The position numbers and the translations under genes are program-made. DNA of 64,000 nucleotides, taken from assembly GCA_018287875.1 (NCBI GenBank), contig JAGVVL010000001.1, positions 2,604,001 through 2,668,000 on the forward strand. The letters are read 5' to 3'. Shown in pieces: positions 24,303-35,539 of this stretch; the stretch's first letter is position 1; each line of letters starts with the position of its first letter. Origin of the DNA: Nigrospora sphaerica (Eukaryota; Ascomycota; Sordariomycetes; Amphisphaeriales; Apiosporaceae). The notes beneath the pieces were generated by a model. It did no database searches. It was given only the letters and a program-made list of their open reading frames with translations, and was not told the origin of the DNA.

Positions 24303-27103
24303 AAAGCGGCCCCGCTGTCCAGCCCGGACGCGGCGCGCCCGTGAGGGCAAGCGTCGGATCCAGCGGGTTCAAGAATTCAGGGCTTGCACGACGAGCCCAG
24401 GTCCTCGGCCGCTTGACGCATGTATACCGCCTTTAATTAATATTCGTTCACTCGCTGTTATACCCATTACCAATAAGACTTTGATACCGACATGCCCTGC
24501 CGTAGAGCTTTCCCCAACGCACACCACGGCGATCCTCTGCAGGGCTGGCGCCGCTCGTGACGAAAACACGACCTCGCAGCCAGGGCCGCGCGCCGCCACT
24601 GCCCATGGAGCCGACGGCCTCGTCAGGGCCGAACTAGGTGACGGGGCTACTGGGCGGGCTAGTGCGCGACGGGGCGGTAGCGCAGGCCGCGGTCCGTAAG
24701 GAGACTAATACAATATTAGGACGAGACACCGGCGCTGTGATAGAAGGTACACCAAGAGGTCCAAGACCAGTGATGTGAAAACTCTCCCGAGTCCGGCCTC
24801 GAATGATGGTAGATACCTCGGGCAGTAGACAGCTGAGCCCAGCCGCTACTGCATCTGCCAATATTGTCCGTCGTAGCGTGCGTGTCCTGCTGGCCGCCTG
24901 GCAAACATGGCGGTGCCGGCCGGAAAACCGACCATAGCGCCTTGGCAGGGCATCTCTCGCGTGTGCTCGTCCGCCCCTCCCCCCTGAGCAAAGGCGTAGG
25001 CGTCGGCGGGGCGCCAAGGGAGACCGAAGATCTATAAGCTAGTAGTTAGTGACAATGTATGCTTTCGTAAGCAGTAGTATTTCTGCCCATCCCTATTGAC
25101 ATTTGCCCCGTTCCCGGGCGGGGTCGGTGGTGTGCGCCCGGCACGGGGCAGGTGACGAGCCCGTAAAGAACGATTAGTTGCTTGCCCGCCCATCCAAGAT
25201 TGATGGCTATCTCGCGATCTCACGGGTGGGGCGCCCGCGGGGTAAATGAGCGACGCCCTCAACGGCGGCCGCTCTTCGGCCGAACAGAGCTGCCTCTGCT
25301 CCAGGGCCCCCTCGGGCGGCCATAGGGCCCCGTACGGGGGGGCGACGCAAAGAACGCAGCAAGACGGGGGCGGCGGCGATACGATCAAGCACCCCCTGCG
25401 GACCGAGGTTGAGCCGGACGGGCGAGTGAGTGAACCCCCCTGCCGGGGAAAACATCGTCTTATGAGCGGTTGCTCGCCCCCGGCTCGGTCAAGCAATCCT
25501 TGCGCAGCAGGTGGCACGGTCGCGTACCGGATCGTCTAGAAGGTTTTCGTATATGAGCAAGCTGTGGGCACGGCGCCGTATACCACAGCCCCCTGGTGTT
25601 TTCCAGGAGAACGGGACACGGCAATACGGATCGACAGGCGGGCGACGCCCATGCCCGGGCCGGGCTATGTAGAGGGAACAGACGTGGGCTACCTGGGCCT
25701 CGGGACGGTGCGGCGAGGGTGCAGTGGGGTGGCAATGAAGTCCCCCTGGTGGATGTGCACCTATATTAGACATATTAAATCAAGATCTTGGCTTCTTACC
25801 CGTCTAGAGAGGCCGGGTCGCATTGGAGGGCGTAAGTGGGCGGATCTGTCCCTAGCCGCAGCTTGGACTTTGGGAGAGATTGGCATCGAGGGGCGGCGCT
25901 TGGGTCAGACAAATGGGTATTTTCACCCGTTTAGAGACGGGGGTGCCGGTGCGGCAACTCAAGCAGCTGCCTTATGTAAGATAGGTCTACACAGTATGTA
26001 GTCAGCTCGTTTGTCTTTGCCGGGGGCAGGGGGGAAACGATCGCGGACTCGTTCCATCCCTGAGCCCGTGGCCAAGCTACTACTCACAGCGACATCCCAC
26101 ATGCATTGCCTAATTCATGCCCCCTCTCCCAGCTCCCTGGTGAGCGACTATTCCCAAGTGAAGACTTGACAGTTGCTCGCCGCGCAATCTTTCTACCCTT
26201 GAGTTGCAACAGGCGGTATCTCTTGCACCTCCATTCGACATCGACTCCAGGGCCGACGCATTGGGGGATGGTGGCTTTCGCGTGACGGCGGGCGGACGGC
26301 AGGCGGATATGGATGCGCCCGCTGCTGCCTCCCGCTGTGGGTACCAAGCCCAAGTAGCGGGCTGTCAGGTAAGCATACCAGATAGGTGCAGTCAGGTGGG
26401 CAGACAGATGCAGTATCCCGTCTTGGGCGGAAGCTGCAGGAAATGTAATGCGAACGCTAGGGAAGCCGATGCGAGGAAGGGGAGATCTTGTCTTAGCCGA
26501 CAGCCCAGCGATTGGCTATCCAAAGGAATTCGTGGCAGGGAATGCCGCATGATGCTTATTCAGCCGCACCCTGTCTACAGAGGTTCGATTGGCCGAGGGG
26601 GGCAGATCACGTAGTCAGCGACGTATACTGGCTTACAGGAGGACTCCCCAGTGATTGGGCGCCTGCCCGGGCCATTTGGGGGGGCAAGGGCGGGAAAGCG
26701 GGAGAAAAAGAGGGAAGAGGGAGTGAGGAACATTATGCGTGAGAGGGTGAGAGGGAAAACGGGGGCTTGGCGTGCAGCTGCTCTCCAGAGCGAGTGAGTC
26801 AAAAACAGTTACACGGCAGTAGTCGACACATGATATCCCACGGGTACCATAGAACCGACTGCACACGCGCGCACCCAAATACCACCTTGGGGCAGAACCA
26901 TCGTCGGACAGGCTGCGTCTGTGAATGGGCAGCTCGTAAGGAGGGTTCTCTTGCCAAATGGGCGTCAGCCGCCGTGTAATCGGGGTAAAAGCGCGGTGGG
27001 CTGTCAGACTTCCCAGCTGCAACATTTCAGCGCCTTTTCCAGCTCCCATCGCCATGACCTACCTGACCGTCGTCGGGCTGCCGACTGGTCAACAACATAC
27101 GTG
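24303..27103. other. Gene-free block
   Basis: 2.8 kb without a supported gene. Only short overlapping frames without motifs. The right end carries the 5' leader of the kelch gene and a uORF. Confidence 0.55.
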
Positions 27104-27104
27104 A
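27054..27104 (+). promoter_or_regulatory. uORF overlapping the kelch gene start
   Basis: ATG at 27054 opens 16 codons ending in TGA at 27102-27104; the final A of that stop is the A of the kelch ATG (TGATG). If transcribed, this arrangement would make translation of the main frame depend on leaky scanning or reinitiation. Confidence 0.45.
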
Positions 27105-29637
27105 TGCGGTTAACGGCGGCGACGACGACGTGGACGCTGCTCGCGGTAACGGCCGGCGTCGGTACCGCCCAGGATTCCGGCTTGGACCCCATCAACAACT
27201 TGTGCAGGCAAGTCTATTTCGCGCCCTCTACCCCCGTGTTCCCTAAGCGGGAAGAAATCACCACGATCTTCTTCTTTTCTTGCCTTTTTGTTCCTGTTCT
27301 TTGCCAGCCTCGCCATGCGTGATGATGCTTCCCCATCCGCACGACGACGCCCACTGACCGCCAGGCAGGCGCTGGTACCATCAATCGCAGGTCCAAAATG
27401 ACATTCTCTACATCGACGGGGGACTGTCAACCTATGCGAGCCGGACGACTCCGGTGGATGTAAGCAAGCCCGGCCGAGCGCTGGCTCGTATTATCAGCTA
27501 CTTTTAGCCATGCGACGGCGAGCTGACCTTGACCGCCACAGCCAACGGCCTCGGGTAGCCAGCTCAACTACGCTGGACCCGTCGTGCTAGGTCAAAGTAA
27601 GTACCGCCTGGTTTTCCGCCCAAGGATGGCCGCCGTTAACTTGCTTGTAAGACAACTACATCGTGTCGGTCGATTTAACGTCGCTGGAGACGGCGGCGTT
27701 CCGCAAACCGGCCGCCCAGGGTAGCTTTCCACTTCCCAGCCCAGCCACCTCGGGTCGCCAACTGACATTGACATCTCCTGTAGACGGCGCCGACGGGATC
27801 CCCAAGGTTCAGTCTGGGGCGTTATTCCCGGGAAGGACGAACGACACCAAGATCTATCTGTATGGGGGCGTCACGCCGAACGGAAACACTTCGTTCCCCG
27901 GATGGCAAGGTCCGACTACACAGAACCATACTCTGTTTGTGCCCCCCCCCCCACCCCTTTCCCTCCTTGGCTCCTATCTGGCCAGGCCTCAAAGCGCTGA
28001 CCGGTGTCCCCCACCCAGATGGGGCTTTGACACGGAGCAGCACACTTGGAATCCGTATGACATCTCCGATCGAGCGCCGCGTAGGCCAAGCTGGGGTGGC
28101 CATGTCGTGGCACCTCGGCACAAGCTGGGCTTCTACCTGAACGGCGTTGTGACTAGCTGGTCGTCGTCTGAAGATCAAGAAAGCAACACGGCACCCACCA
28201 ACATTGGGGGGCTGGTGGTTCTGGATCTGGGGAAGCGCACGGTAGGGATGCGCCCACTCCCCCTCGTTTGGGCGAAGAGTTCGCTGAGACCGGTTCCCAC
28301 AGGCCAGGAATATCTCGACAGAAAACATCCATGGCGGCAAACCTTATGTTCGGGGCGCCATGGTGTACGTCGCCGAGCTGAGCACAATGGGTGTTCTCGT
28401 GTCCATCGGGGGGGCGGTCGGAGTAGGCGACGCGCTCCAACCAGGTACGGAAGAAGTGCCCTCACGCCGTTCAAGAGCCGTTCGAGATCTGGGACTAACG
28501 ACCGCTGCCTTTTGTCAGTCAGCATGAGCCAGGTCATAATTTACGAGGTCGAGTTCGCAACCAACGTCGCCGTGGCCGCCAACGGTTGGCGTTCGCAGAC
28601 GATCCGAGGAACAGATGTTCCGGCTCCTCGGCTCGACTTCTGCCTCACCGCGGCTTCAGCGCCCGATAACTCGAGCTTCAACATTTACTTGTACGGTGGT
28701 ACGCGCGCCCTGCTTACCCGCCCCTGTGTACCGGGAAGACTCGGCTGATCAGGTTTCCTAGGCTGGGATCCCTTGAAAAAGGTCTATTTCGACGACATCT
28801 GGGTACTCAGCTTGCCGTCATTCACATGGATCAAGGTAAGAGCCCGCCTCGGGTAAGAAGCGCGGGGGTTCCTCCTGACCACCGAGCCTGCAGGTCTCTG
28901 AGGGCGACAAGCCTCGCTTCGGGCATTCGTGCCACCTTGTAGGGGGTCGCCAGATGCTGAGCGTAGGTGGCGCCGATAGTGACACCCGGACCACTGGCAG
29001 CTGCGAGGGCGAGGGGCTACGCTTCCTGGACCTGACGAACATAACATGGGGCGCCGCCCTTGACAGCAGCCGTCCCGCGTACCAAGTAGGCCCTGCAATA
29101 TCGCGGGCCATCGGCGGCGGCCTCGACGGCGGGGCGACCAAGATGCTGCCGGACGGCGGCTGGGACGACACCATCATCGCCAATCTCTTCACGGGGACGA
29201 CGGACCTGATGGCGCCGTTTGTGCCCGCGAACAAGAGGAACACAACGGGGTTCCACGATGCCCCGGGCGGTCCGGGACCGGCGGCTCCGGCGGCCAGCCA
29301 GCCCGACGTCGCCGCCATCGCGGGGGGCACCGGAGGCGGCGTTGTCTTGCTGGCGCTGGTGGCTGCCGTCGTCCGCTACCGCCGCGGCGGCCCGAAAGCG
29401 GGGGCCGCGGGCGCAGAGGGGGAGGACGAGGCCGGGAAACCGGGAACGCCCGTATCGCTCGATCGGCTCTCGTACTCGTGCCCGAGCTCGTCGGCTATGC
29501 CCATCTCGCAAGCCTCCCCGCCGCCCTACGAGCTTGAGCCCCGTGACCGGGTGGACGAGCTGCTCGGCGAGCAATGGCTGGCCGAGCTGGAGGAAGACGG
29601 TCCGTGGCGCCGCGACGGGCGTTTTGAGCTGGCGTGA
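27104..29637 (+). CDS. Kelch-repeat single-pass membrane protein
   Basis: Nine exons: 27104-27207, 27369-27459, 27542-27596, 27652-27934, 28019-28241, 28303-28444, 28519-28698, 28762-28835 and 28894-29637, 631 residues. Signal peptide MRLTAATTTWTLLAVTAGVGTA. The ectodomain has kelch blades: ILYIDGGLSTY, KIYLYGGVTPN then TLWGFDTEQHTWNP, VLVSIGGAVG, FNIYLYGG then DDIWVLSLPSFTWIKV, QMLSVGG. A transmembrane helix at about residue 525-545 (GGGVVLLALVAAVV) is followed by RYRRGG and a cytosolic tail of some 85 residues with a PPPY motif. The first intron has a GC donor (AG/GCAAGT at 27206-27213); the others are GT-AG. Fungal proteins of this type are poorly studied, with proposed roles at the cell surface. 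Intact. Confidence 0.87.
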
Positions 29638-30791
29638 TGAATGGAGGGCTTCCAAGCCCACCGGGGAACAGAAGGGGAGGGCTCTTCTTGCGTGTCGGTC
29701 GAACGTGATATAGGCCAGATTGATGGTGGGCGCTAGGCGTTAGCAAGCAAAATACAACTGCCGTCCTGTCCATCTAACCCAAACCGTTCCAGCTGGTAGT
29801 CGGCCAATGCTGAAATTTGAGGGCACGGTGGGACTTTTCGCAGCGGCCAACTACCGCCCACAGTATCCGAGTTGGAGTTGCATTGTACATCTTCTGCACG
29901 TTCTGGATCGCTGATTCCCCCCAACCGGATTTCGACTTGTACGTGTATATCCGGGCGGCCGCATATCACAAGTCTAAATTTGGAACTTTGGGATATAAAT
30001 AGGTTCCGGATCGCGGCTCAAGGAGCGATAGGCCATCTTCAAGCTGGCGGCGGCGAGACGACAGGGCGTGCGCGCTGCGCGTGTGTAACATTGCTAACGC
30101 AATGCGTCGCTCGTCTCCCGGCTCGCACGTTTCTTTCTTTCTCTCTTTCGTCGTATTCCCCAGAGAGCGGGTCCCAGCACACGCTTCCAGGGAAGTGCAA
30201 ATCCATCTATCCATGATGACTGGCTGGGCGTCGAGCCAACGTCGTAGCGACTGGCGGGATGGATGGGAAACCCGCACGAAGATTGGGCGCCGGTGCGGAG
30301 CAAGCCGGCACGGCCGGGGTGAATCGTCAGCAACGCGCATATATCTGCATATGTATGATCCTAGCAAGACCGGGTTCGTAAGTAATCATCCAGCTCTCCT
30401 CTTTTGGTCTTCCAGTACTACCTTGACGTGCGAAAGGAGCAGATGGTGGCTGACGAGCGTTGGATTAGCTCGGTACATGCGCATCACCGCTTCTTCTGCA
30501 CCTCATCCTTCGAGACGGAAAAGCAGATCCCTTCCCCTGTTCCCCCTTCCCTCCCACTCCTTTGCGTCTCGCCGGCGCGAGCGGCACGAGGCGGTCGGTG
30601 GATACTGGCGTTCTCAGCCGCACGCCACGCCGGCATCGTCACCGTTTCGGGTTAAGTACTTGTATGTCGCCCTCGTCGTCGTAGTCGTCCATAAGAGGAG
30701 GGATGAACAGGGAGATTTGAAGCGACGACTTTTTTCCATCCAACACGTAGACAACGAGTCCCTCCTCCAGGCACGGTTCAACAATAAAACC
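29638..30791. other. Intergenic; possible upstream exon of the glycosidase gene
   Basis: Contains a well-formed small intron (30382-30417, GTAAGT to CCAG) between frames that can be chained in phase 0 to the downstream glycosidase frame. This could be its 5' exon, but no signal peptide results, so it is not annotated as coding. Confidence 0.35.
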
Positions 30792-32118
30792 ATGGTCTCC
30801 GACGCGGTTATCAACAGCATCATTGCGCAGGGGCATCGCCTGGCTACGCACAGCTGGGAGTACGGTACCTTTGCCGAGGCCCTCATCGAGTGGTACCACC
30901 CCCAGTACTCCGTCTTCGGCGGCGATGCTTTTCCCGGGGGCAAAGTGCCCGTCCTGAAGGTCGAGGACACGCCGTCCTTGGCCTACGCCAAACCGCATAT
31001 ATGGACGAATGCCACGACGCTGGTCGACGGCGACGGTACGGACCACCTTCTCCTCCTCGTCCTGCTCCTCCTCGTCCTCGTCCTCCTCGTCCTCGTCCTC
31101 TTCCTCCTCCTCCTCCTCTTCTTCTTCTTCTCCTCTTCCTCCTACTTCTTCTTCTTCTTCATCTTCTTCTTCCTTCCCCCAATCGTGCGCAGGCAGACGC
31201 GGTGAGACGAGAAGACCGTGCATAACCCGTGACTTACACCCTTTTGCTTTCGACCCAGGCTCCGCCGGCGACCCCGCCAGCCTCGGGGTGTCGGCCATCC
31301 TCATCGGGCAGACGCAGCCCGAGTACCTGGCGGCGGCGGGGCGGCAAGTCGAGCACCTGCTGACGACGGTGCCGCGGTGGCCCAACGGGGCCATCAGCCA
31401 CCGCGAGGACGTGGCCGAACTGTGGGCCGACTCTGTCTACATGGCGCCGCCGCTGCTGGCGTACTGGGGGGCGCAGGCGGGCAACGCGAGCGTGCTGGCG
31501 GCGGCGCTGGAGCAGGGGGCGCTGTACGGCGAGGCGCTCGCCGTGCCGGCGGGCGCGGCCGAGGCGGGGCTGTGGCGGCACATCGCCGGCCCGCAGAGCG
31601 CGGACCCGGGCCTCTGGAGCACGGGCAACGCGTGGGCGGCGGCGGGGCTGGCGCGCGTGCTGGCGACGGCGCAGCGGTCGGGGCTCGCGGGGGATCCGGC
31701 GGTGGCGGCGGCGGCCGCGCGCGCCCGCGCGACGGTCCGGACCCTCCTCGACGGCGTCCTCGCCGTCGACGCGGCCATGGCGGCGGCCGACGGCGGCGCG
31801 GAGCCGCTGCTGCGCAACTACCTCAACGACACGACCTGGTTCGGCGAGCTCTCGGGCACGACGCTGCTCGCCGCCACCGCCTACCGCCTCGCGCGCCTCG
31901 AGCCCGCCGACTTCGCCCGCGGCCCCTACACGGCCTGGGCCGACGCCAAGCGCGCCGAGGTCGTCAAGCGCATCGGCCCCGACGGCCTACTCGCCCCCGT
32001 CATCAACCCCCTCAACTGGGGCGACCGCACCCCGGGCACCGAGTCGCCCGAGGCCCAGAGCTTCGCCGTGCTGCTTTTTGCCGCGTACCGCGACTACCAG
32101 GAGGCTTGCACGGCCTAA
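30792..32118 (+). CDS. Six-hairpin glycosidase, GH105-like
   Basis: Resembles unsaturated rhamnogalacturonyl hydrolases and related six-hairpin (alpha/alpha)6 enzymes, which remove unsaturated uronic acid residues from pectic fragments. Exons 30792-31035 and 31259-32118, 367 residues from the first plausible Met; the junction VDGD/GSAGDPASLG is family-like. DSIIARGHRL-type N-terminal sequence (here INSIIAQGHRLATHSWEYG), NGAISHREDVAELWADSVYMAPP with the probable catalytic Asp in WADSVYM, and DTTWFGELSGTTLLAATAYRL are visible. The intron (31036-31258) is filled by a pyrimidine microsatellite. The 5' end is uncertain: the frame stays open far upstream, an acceptor-like CTCCAG lies at 30768, and no signal peptide is found, so an upstream exon is likely. 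Exon 2 is extremely GC-rich. Confidence 0.75.
31048..31185. repeat. Pyrimidine (TCC/TTC)n tract in glycosidase intron
   Basis: About 140 bases of almost pure C/T on the plus strand, mostly CTC and TTC triplets, occupying most of the intron. The complementary strand is an equally long purine tract that encodes a spurious poly-Glu frame. Confidence 0.95.
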
Positions 32119-32688
32119 GCCGGTGTTCCGGGGCGGACTTGCCGGGACTATCGCGGCGAACCAGGTTGCTGGTACGCGGCTCGTATGTACACGAGTAACC
32201 CTTTCGAGGAAGCAAATGCACCGTATCCCATTCCGCCGTCCCACGTTCGGTGTAGTAGGTACTTTACCCATAGATCTGGGAAATAGGCGGGAAACCCCGG
32301 TAGAGATCCACTTCCCCAGCATGCATGTTGGGGTAGCGACCCCGCAATTTGGCGGATTCCGAGGCGCCGTGAGAAGATTCCGAGGCGCCGCGAGAGGATT
32401 CCGAGGCGTCGTGAGAGGATTCCGAGGCATCGAGAGAGGTTTCCGCGTAGTCAAGAGAGGATTCCAAGGAGTCGTGCACCGTCGGCCTCGTAACGGACTG
32501 TTCCGTAGAAACGGAGTGGCGGCGCTGCGGCATTCATAAATAACCGCGAAATCACCATCTAAGAATCAGGCCGCCTCCTCAACAGACACTGAAGTCGTCA
32601 GTCAGTAGCTATTTGTTGGCTTGTCATCAGTCAACTGTTTGTTGTTGGTTTGTCACCATCTGTTACACCTCCTGCACAGAATATCACC
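32119..32688. other. Promoter region of the PhyH-like gene with minisatellite
   Basis: 570 bases between two same-strand genes, holding a 21-base minisatellite (32354-32479). No gene supported. Confidence 0.5.
32354..32479. repeat. 21-bp minisatellite, six units
   Basis: Six tandem 21-base units, the first starting GGATTCCGAGGCGCCGTGAG. Units 1-4 are well conserved, 5 and 6 diverged. Because 21 is a multiple of three, open frames run through on both strands (GFRGVVR-type heptads on plus, DASESSH-type heptads on minus). Confidence 0.9.
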
Positions 32689-34220
32689 ATGTCGACGACG
32701 ACGACGACCAAAGTCAAGTCGACGGCCAATGGCTTTGACGTTTCGGACAGCGCCAAGGTGTCGGCGGCGCGGTACGAGACCAAAGACCTGGTGACGTTTG
32801 ACGAAAACACCGTGTACGGTGACTGGCGCGACGAGTTCCACCGGAACGGGTGTGTCGTGATCAAGAACGTCATCTCGCCGGAGCGGGCGCGCTACTACTG
32901 CGACAAGCAGATCGAGTGGCTCAAGCGCTTCGACCTCGGCTTCGACGAGAAGGACCCGTCCACCTGGACGGCCGAGCACCTGCCCGTCAGCTTCAAGGGC
33001 GGCATGTACAGCCTCTACGGCGCCGCCCACGAGAAGATGTGCTGGGAGGCCCGCACCGAGCCCGGCGTCATCGACGTATTCGCCAAGCTCTGGGGCACCC
33101 GCGAGCTCATCACCTCCTTCGACGGCTTCAACACCTCCATGCCCAACCGCAAGGACATCCAGTGGAGCCCCTGGCCGCACTGCGACCAGAACAAGCGCAG
33201 AAAGGGGTAGGTCGCCGAGGAGGGGGGGGGGGGGGGAGGGGAGGCAAACAACGTCCCGCACCTGTGGTCCTTGGTGGTCGAATCCCGTGGGCTGACATTT
33301 TCTCCCCCTTTCTAGCATGCAAGCCGTCCAGGGCCTCCTGAACTACGCACCCAACGGCCCCAACGACGGCGGTCTCATGCTCATGAAGGGTTCCTCCAAG
33401 CTATTCGATGAGTTTTTCTCGCAAGAGCGCACCGAAGCCGACCACGTAAGCCGACTTTCATATTTATTCACCGCCCGTTTCCGCACGATTCCCTTAGCCC
33501 GGCTTCCCGTCATTGGAGCGAATAACGGGCTATGGGGAACTCGGAAAATATTCCGGAAAACGTCCGTGAAGGACTGTGCTGACTCTGGCCGCCCTGCAGG
33601 AGGACAAGCCGCCGCCAGAGCTGGAGTTCCTCGACCTGTTCCTCTTCAGCCAGAAGGACGTCAAGTGGTTCGAAGATCGCGGCTGTGAGCTCGTCAAGAT
33701 CAACATGGAGCCCGGCGACTTTGTGCTCTGGGACTCGCGCACGGTACGTCGGGTTGCCCTCCCCCCCGGCGAGGGAGGACAATGACGGGTCGTGCTTCTC
33801 CATCCCCCGGGAGCAAAAAGGGGCCCAAGACCGAAAGGGCAAGAGCCGAGAACTGACGACGCGAGCAGATGCACTACGCCCGCTTCCCCGAGGGCAACCA
33901 GATCCGCCATGTGCAGTACATCTGCATGACGCCGCGCAAGTTCGCCGACGACGAGGCGCTTGGGGCCAAGAAGTGGTGCTTCGAGAACAACGTCGGCACC
34001 ACCCACTGGCCGCACTGGTGAGTTTGGACGCCTTTCCCCTCCCGATCCGGGCCTTATTTTTCCGTCCTCCCTACTGACGCAAGCAACCAGCAACATCCGC
34101 ATGGCCAAGGAGAAACCGATGCGGGACGGCAAGCCCTGCCCCAAGGGTCGGGAGGAGCCGTTCGAGAAGATCGAGATCACGGACCAGGTACTCCAGCTGG
34201 CCGGTTTGAAACCTTACTAG
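32689..34220 (+). CDS. Phytanoyl-CoA dioxygenase (PhyH)-like 2-oxoglutarate/Fe(II) oxygenase
   Basis: Non-heme iron oxygenase that would hydroxylate a small molecule using 2-oxoglutarate and oxygen. Exons 32689-33206, 33316-33445, 33600-33743, 33869-34017 and 34091-34220, 356 residues. Iron ligands are visible as HCDQN (His-x-Asp, about residue 165) and the distal His in WDSRTMHYARFP (about 268); the exon junction falls inside this last motif. The N-terminal EFHRNGCVVIKNVISPERA is the usual PhyH opening. No signal peptide or peroxisomal PTS1 (ends LKPY), so probably cytosolic. A 15-G run lies in intron 1. Close relatives are widespread in ascomycetes and some sit in secondary-metabolite clusters; no such cluster is apparent around this copy. 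Confidence 0.92.
33222..33236. repeat. Poly-G run of 15 in PhyH intron 1
   Basis: Fifteen consecutive G fifteen bases after the 5' splice site, followed by further G runs. Could form a G-quadruplex in the pre-mRNA. Confidence 0.9.
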
Positions 34221-35444
34221 AGGGGTTGGGGCGAAGAGACGGAGGCGGAGCTGGGAAGGCAAGGAATAAGAGTTGGAGCAGCAAAGGCGCAATGGTCGAC
34301 CTTCCAGCGTCGTTCGCCTGCGTCGGCTCTTCAAAGAACGGGGAGTCACTGTACATAAGCATCGTCCCGGGACGCCATTCGCCATCGACTCGCTACAAAA
34401 AGAATAAACGCGTAAAATCAATAACCTATTATCCACACGCCCGACACTCCTAGCAAACCTACGTATCTTTACTAGAGCAAACTAAGCGCCGTCCTGTCGT
34501 CTCAGTGTCCAGCAACGGAGTCCTCGAAGCCCGTCAGTGTCTCAAAATCCGCCATCCCCCATTGACAGCTGAACACTATGTGCCGAAGAGCCCACTAGTA
34601 GAAGAAGCCCGCATTTTGACCATTCTCGAGGCCCTTGCCTGAGAAAATGTTAGTTGACGTGCTAATTAGATTGTACTGATACCCATCGAAGAGAGCAACT
34701 TAAACTCGGAGTTGGTCGGTCGTCTGTGGTCTCATGGTACCATACAAGGTAACTAGTTAATTATACATGGACATGGGAGAAGTGCGCACACAACCCAGCC
34801 GGCATGGATCCTCTGTCTCGACAGGGCTCTCGGCCACAATGGTACGTTCTTCCCCCCATCTCATTTTCCTCTATCATATGGTCGCAGACAAACTCCCGGC
34901 ATTTCTGTCTTACAGGGGTGATGGGGGCTCAGCTTGCCTGTCTGTAAGTCGCACGTTCGCTGGACCAGAAGTAGCCCCTGCCCTTGTACATCTTCCTCTT
35001 TCACCCCTGACTTCGTCGTTTACCGCCCGGTTGGGGCGTGGGGTTCAAGCACTGGCATATTGTGGCGAGACCAGGGCGGATTGGAATTCGGTAACTTGCT
35101 GAGAACGACCCCATGCCTATCCCCGTTCAAACTTGTGAATGTCAATCCTTCGCGGACGAGGCCCGATGCCCCTTCTGCCGGGATCGCCACTTGTCGACCC
35201 CTTGGGGAGGGAAGTGTCGCCGGCATGGGCTGAATCTTCGGCAGTACGCTTTCTTGGAGTTTTCGGCGGTCTAGTAGATCCCGGATCCGATTTAGCGGGT
35301 TGCCAAAGTCGGACACAGAATTGCTTCCGTTACGTTCGAGGCGCCCACCCTCTTTCTGTACTGCCAACGCGACTTACGACACCATCGTCGCCCACGTTGT
35401 CGCTCCTTACATAAGTCTATGATGGCTTCGTCCACACATGAATC
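34221..35444. other. Intergenic, no gene supported
   Basis: Lower GC than its surroundings; short frames only. Confidence 0.55.
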
Positions 35445-35526
35445 GGGGATGTGGTCTAGTGGTATGACGTTTCCTTAGCATGCTTCAGCATGGAAAAGGT
35501 TCTGGGTTCGATTCCCAGCTTCTCCA
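35445..35526 (+). tRNA. tRNA-Ala(AGC) with 10-nt intron
   Basis: Folds as a full cloverleaf. Acceptor stem 35445-35451 pairs with 35519-35525 and includes G3-U70, the identity pair of alanine tRNA; base 73 is A. D arm GTCT..TGAC at 35454-35468, anticodon stem TTTCC/GGAAA at 35470-35474 and 35492-35496, T arm CTGGG/CCCAG with loop TTCGATT. The anticodon loop is 17 bases; removing TGCTTCAGCA (35481-35490) immediately after position 37 leaves TTAGCAT with anticodon AGC. That is the canonical tRNA intron position. A T-run terminator follows. Confidence 0.93.
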
Positions 35527-35533
35527 AGATTGC

Positions 35534-35539
35534 TTTTTT
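35534..35539 (+). terminator. RNA polymerase III terminator
   Basis: Six T residues eight bases after the tRNA end. Confidence 0.8.

Noticed and set aside
23102..24350. Long minus-strand frames over the peroxidase gene
   Set aside because: Antisense shadows of a well-supported peroxidase gene; no motif.
30639..31394. Minus frame with a long poly-Glu run
   Set aside because: Complement of the intronic pyrimidine microsatellite and of the glycosidase exons.
13963..34220. Secondary-metabolite gene cluster (GMC, peroxidase, PhyH, synthetase fragment)
   Set aside because: No PKS, NRPS, terpene cyclase or cluster transcription factor, and the genes are far apart with unrelated ones between.
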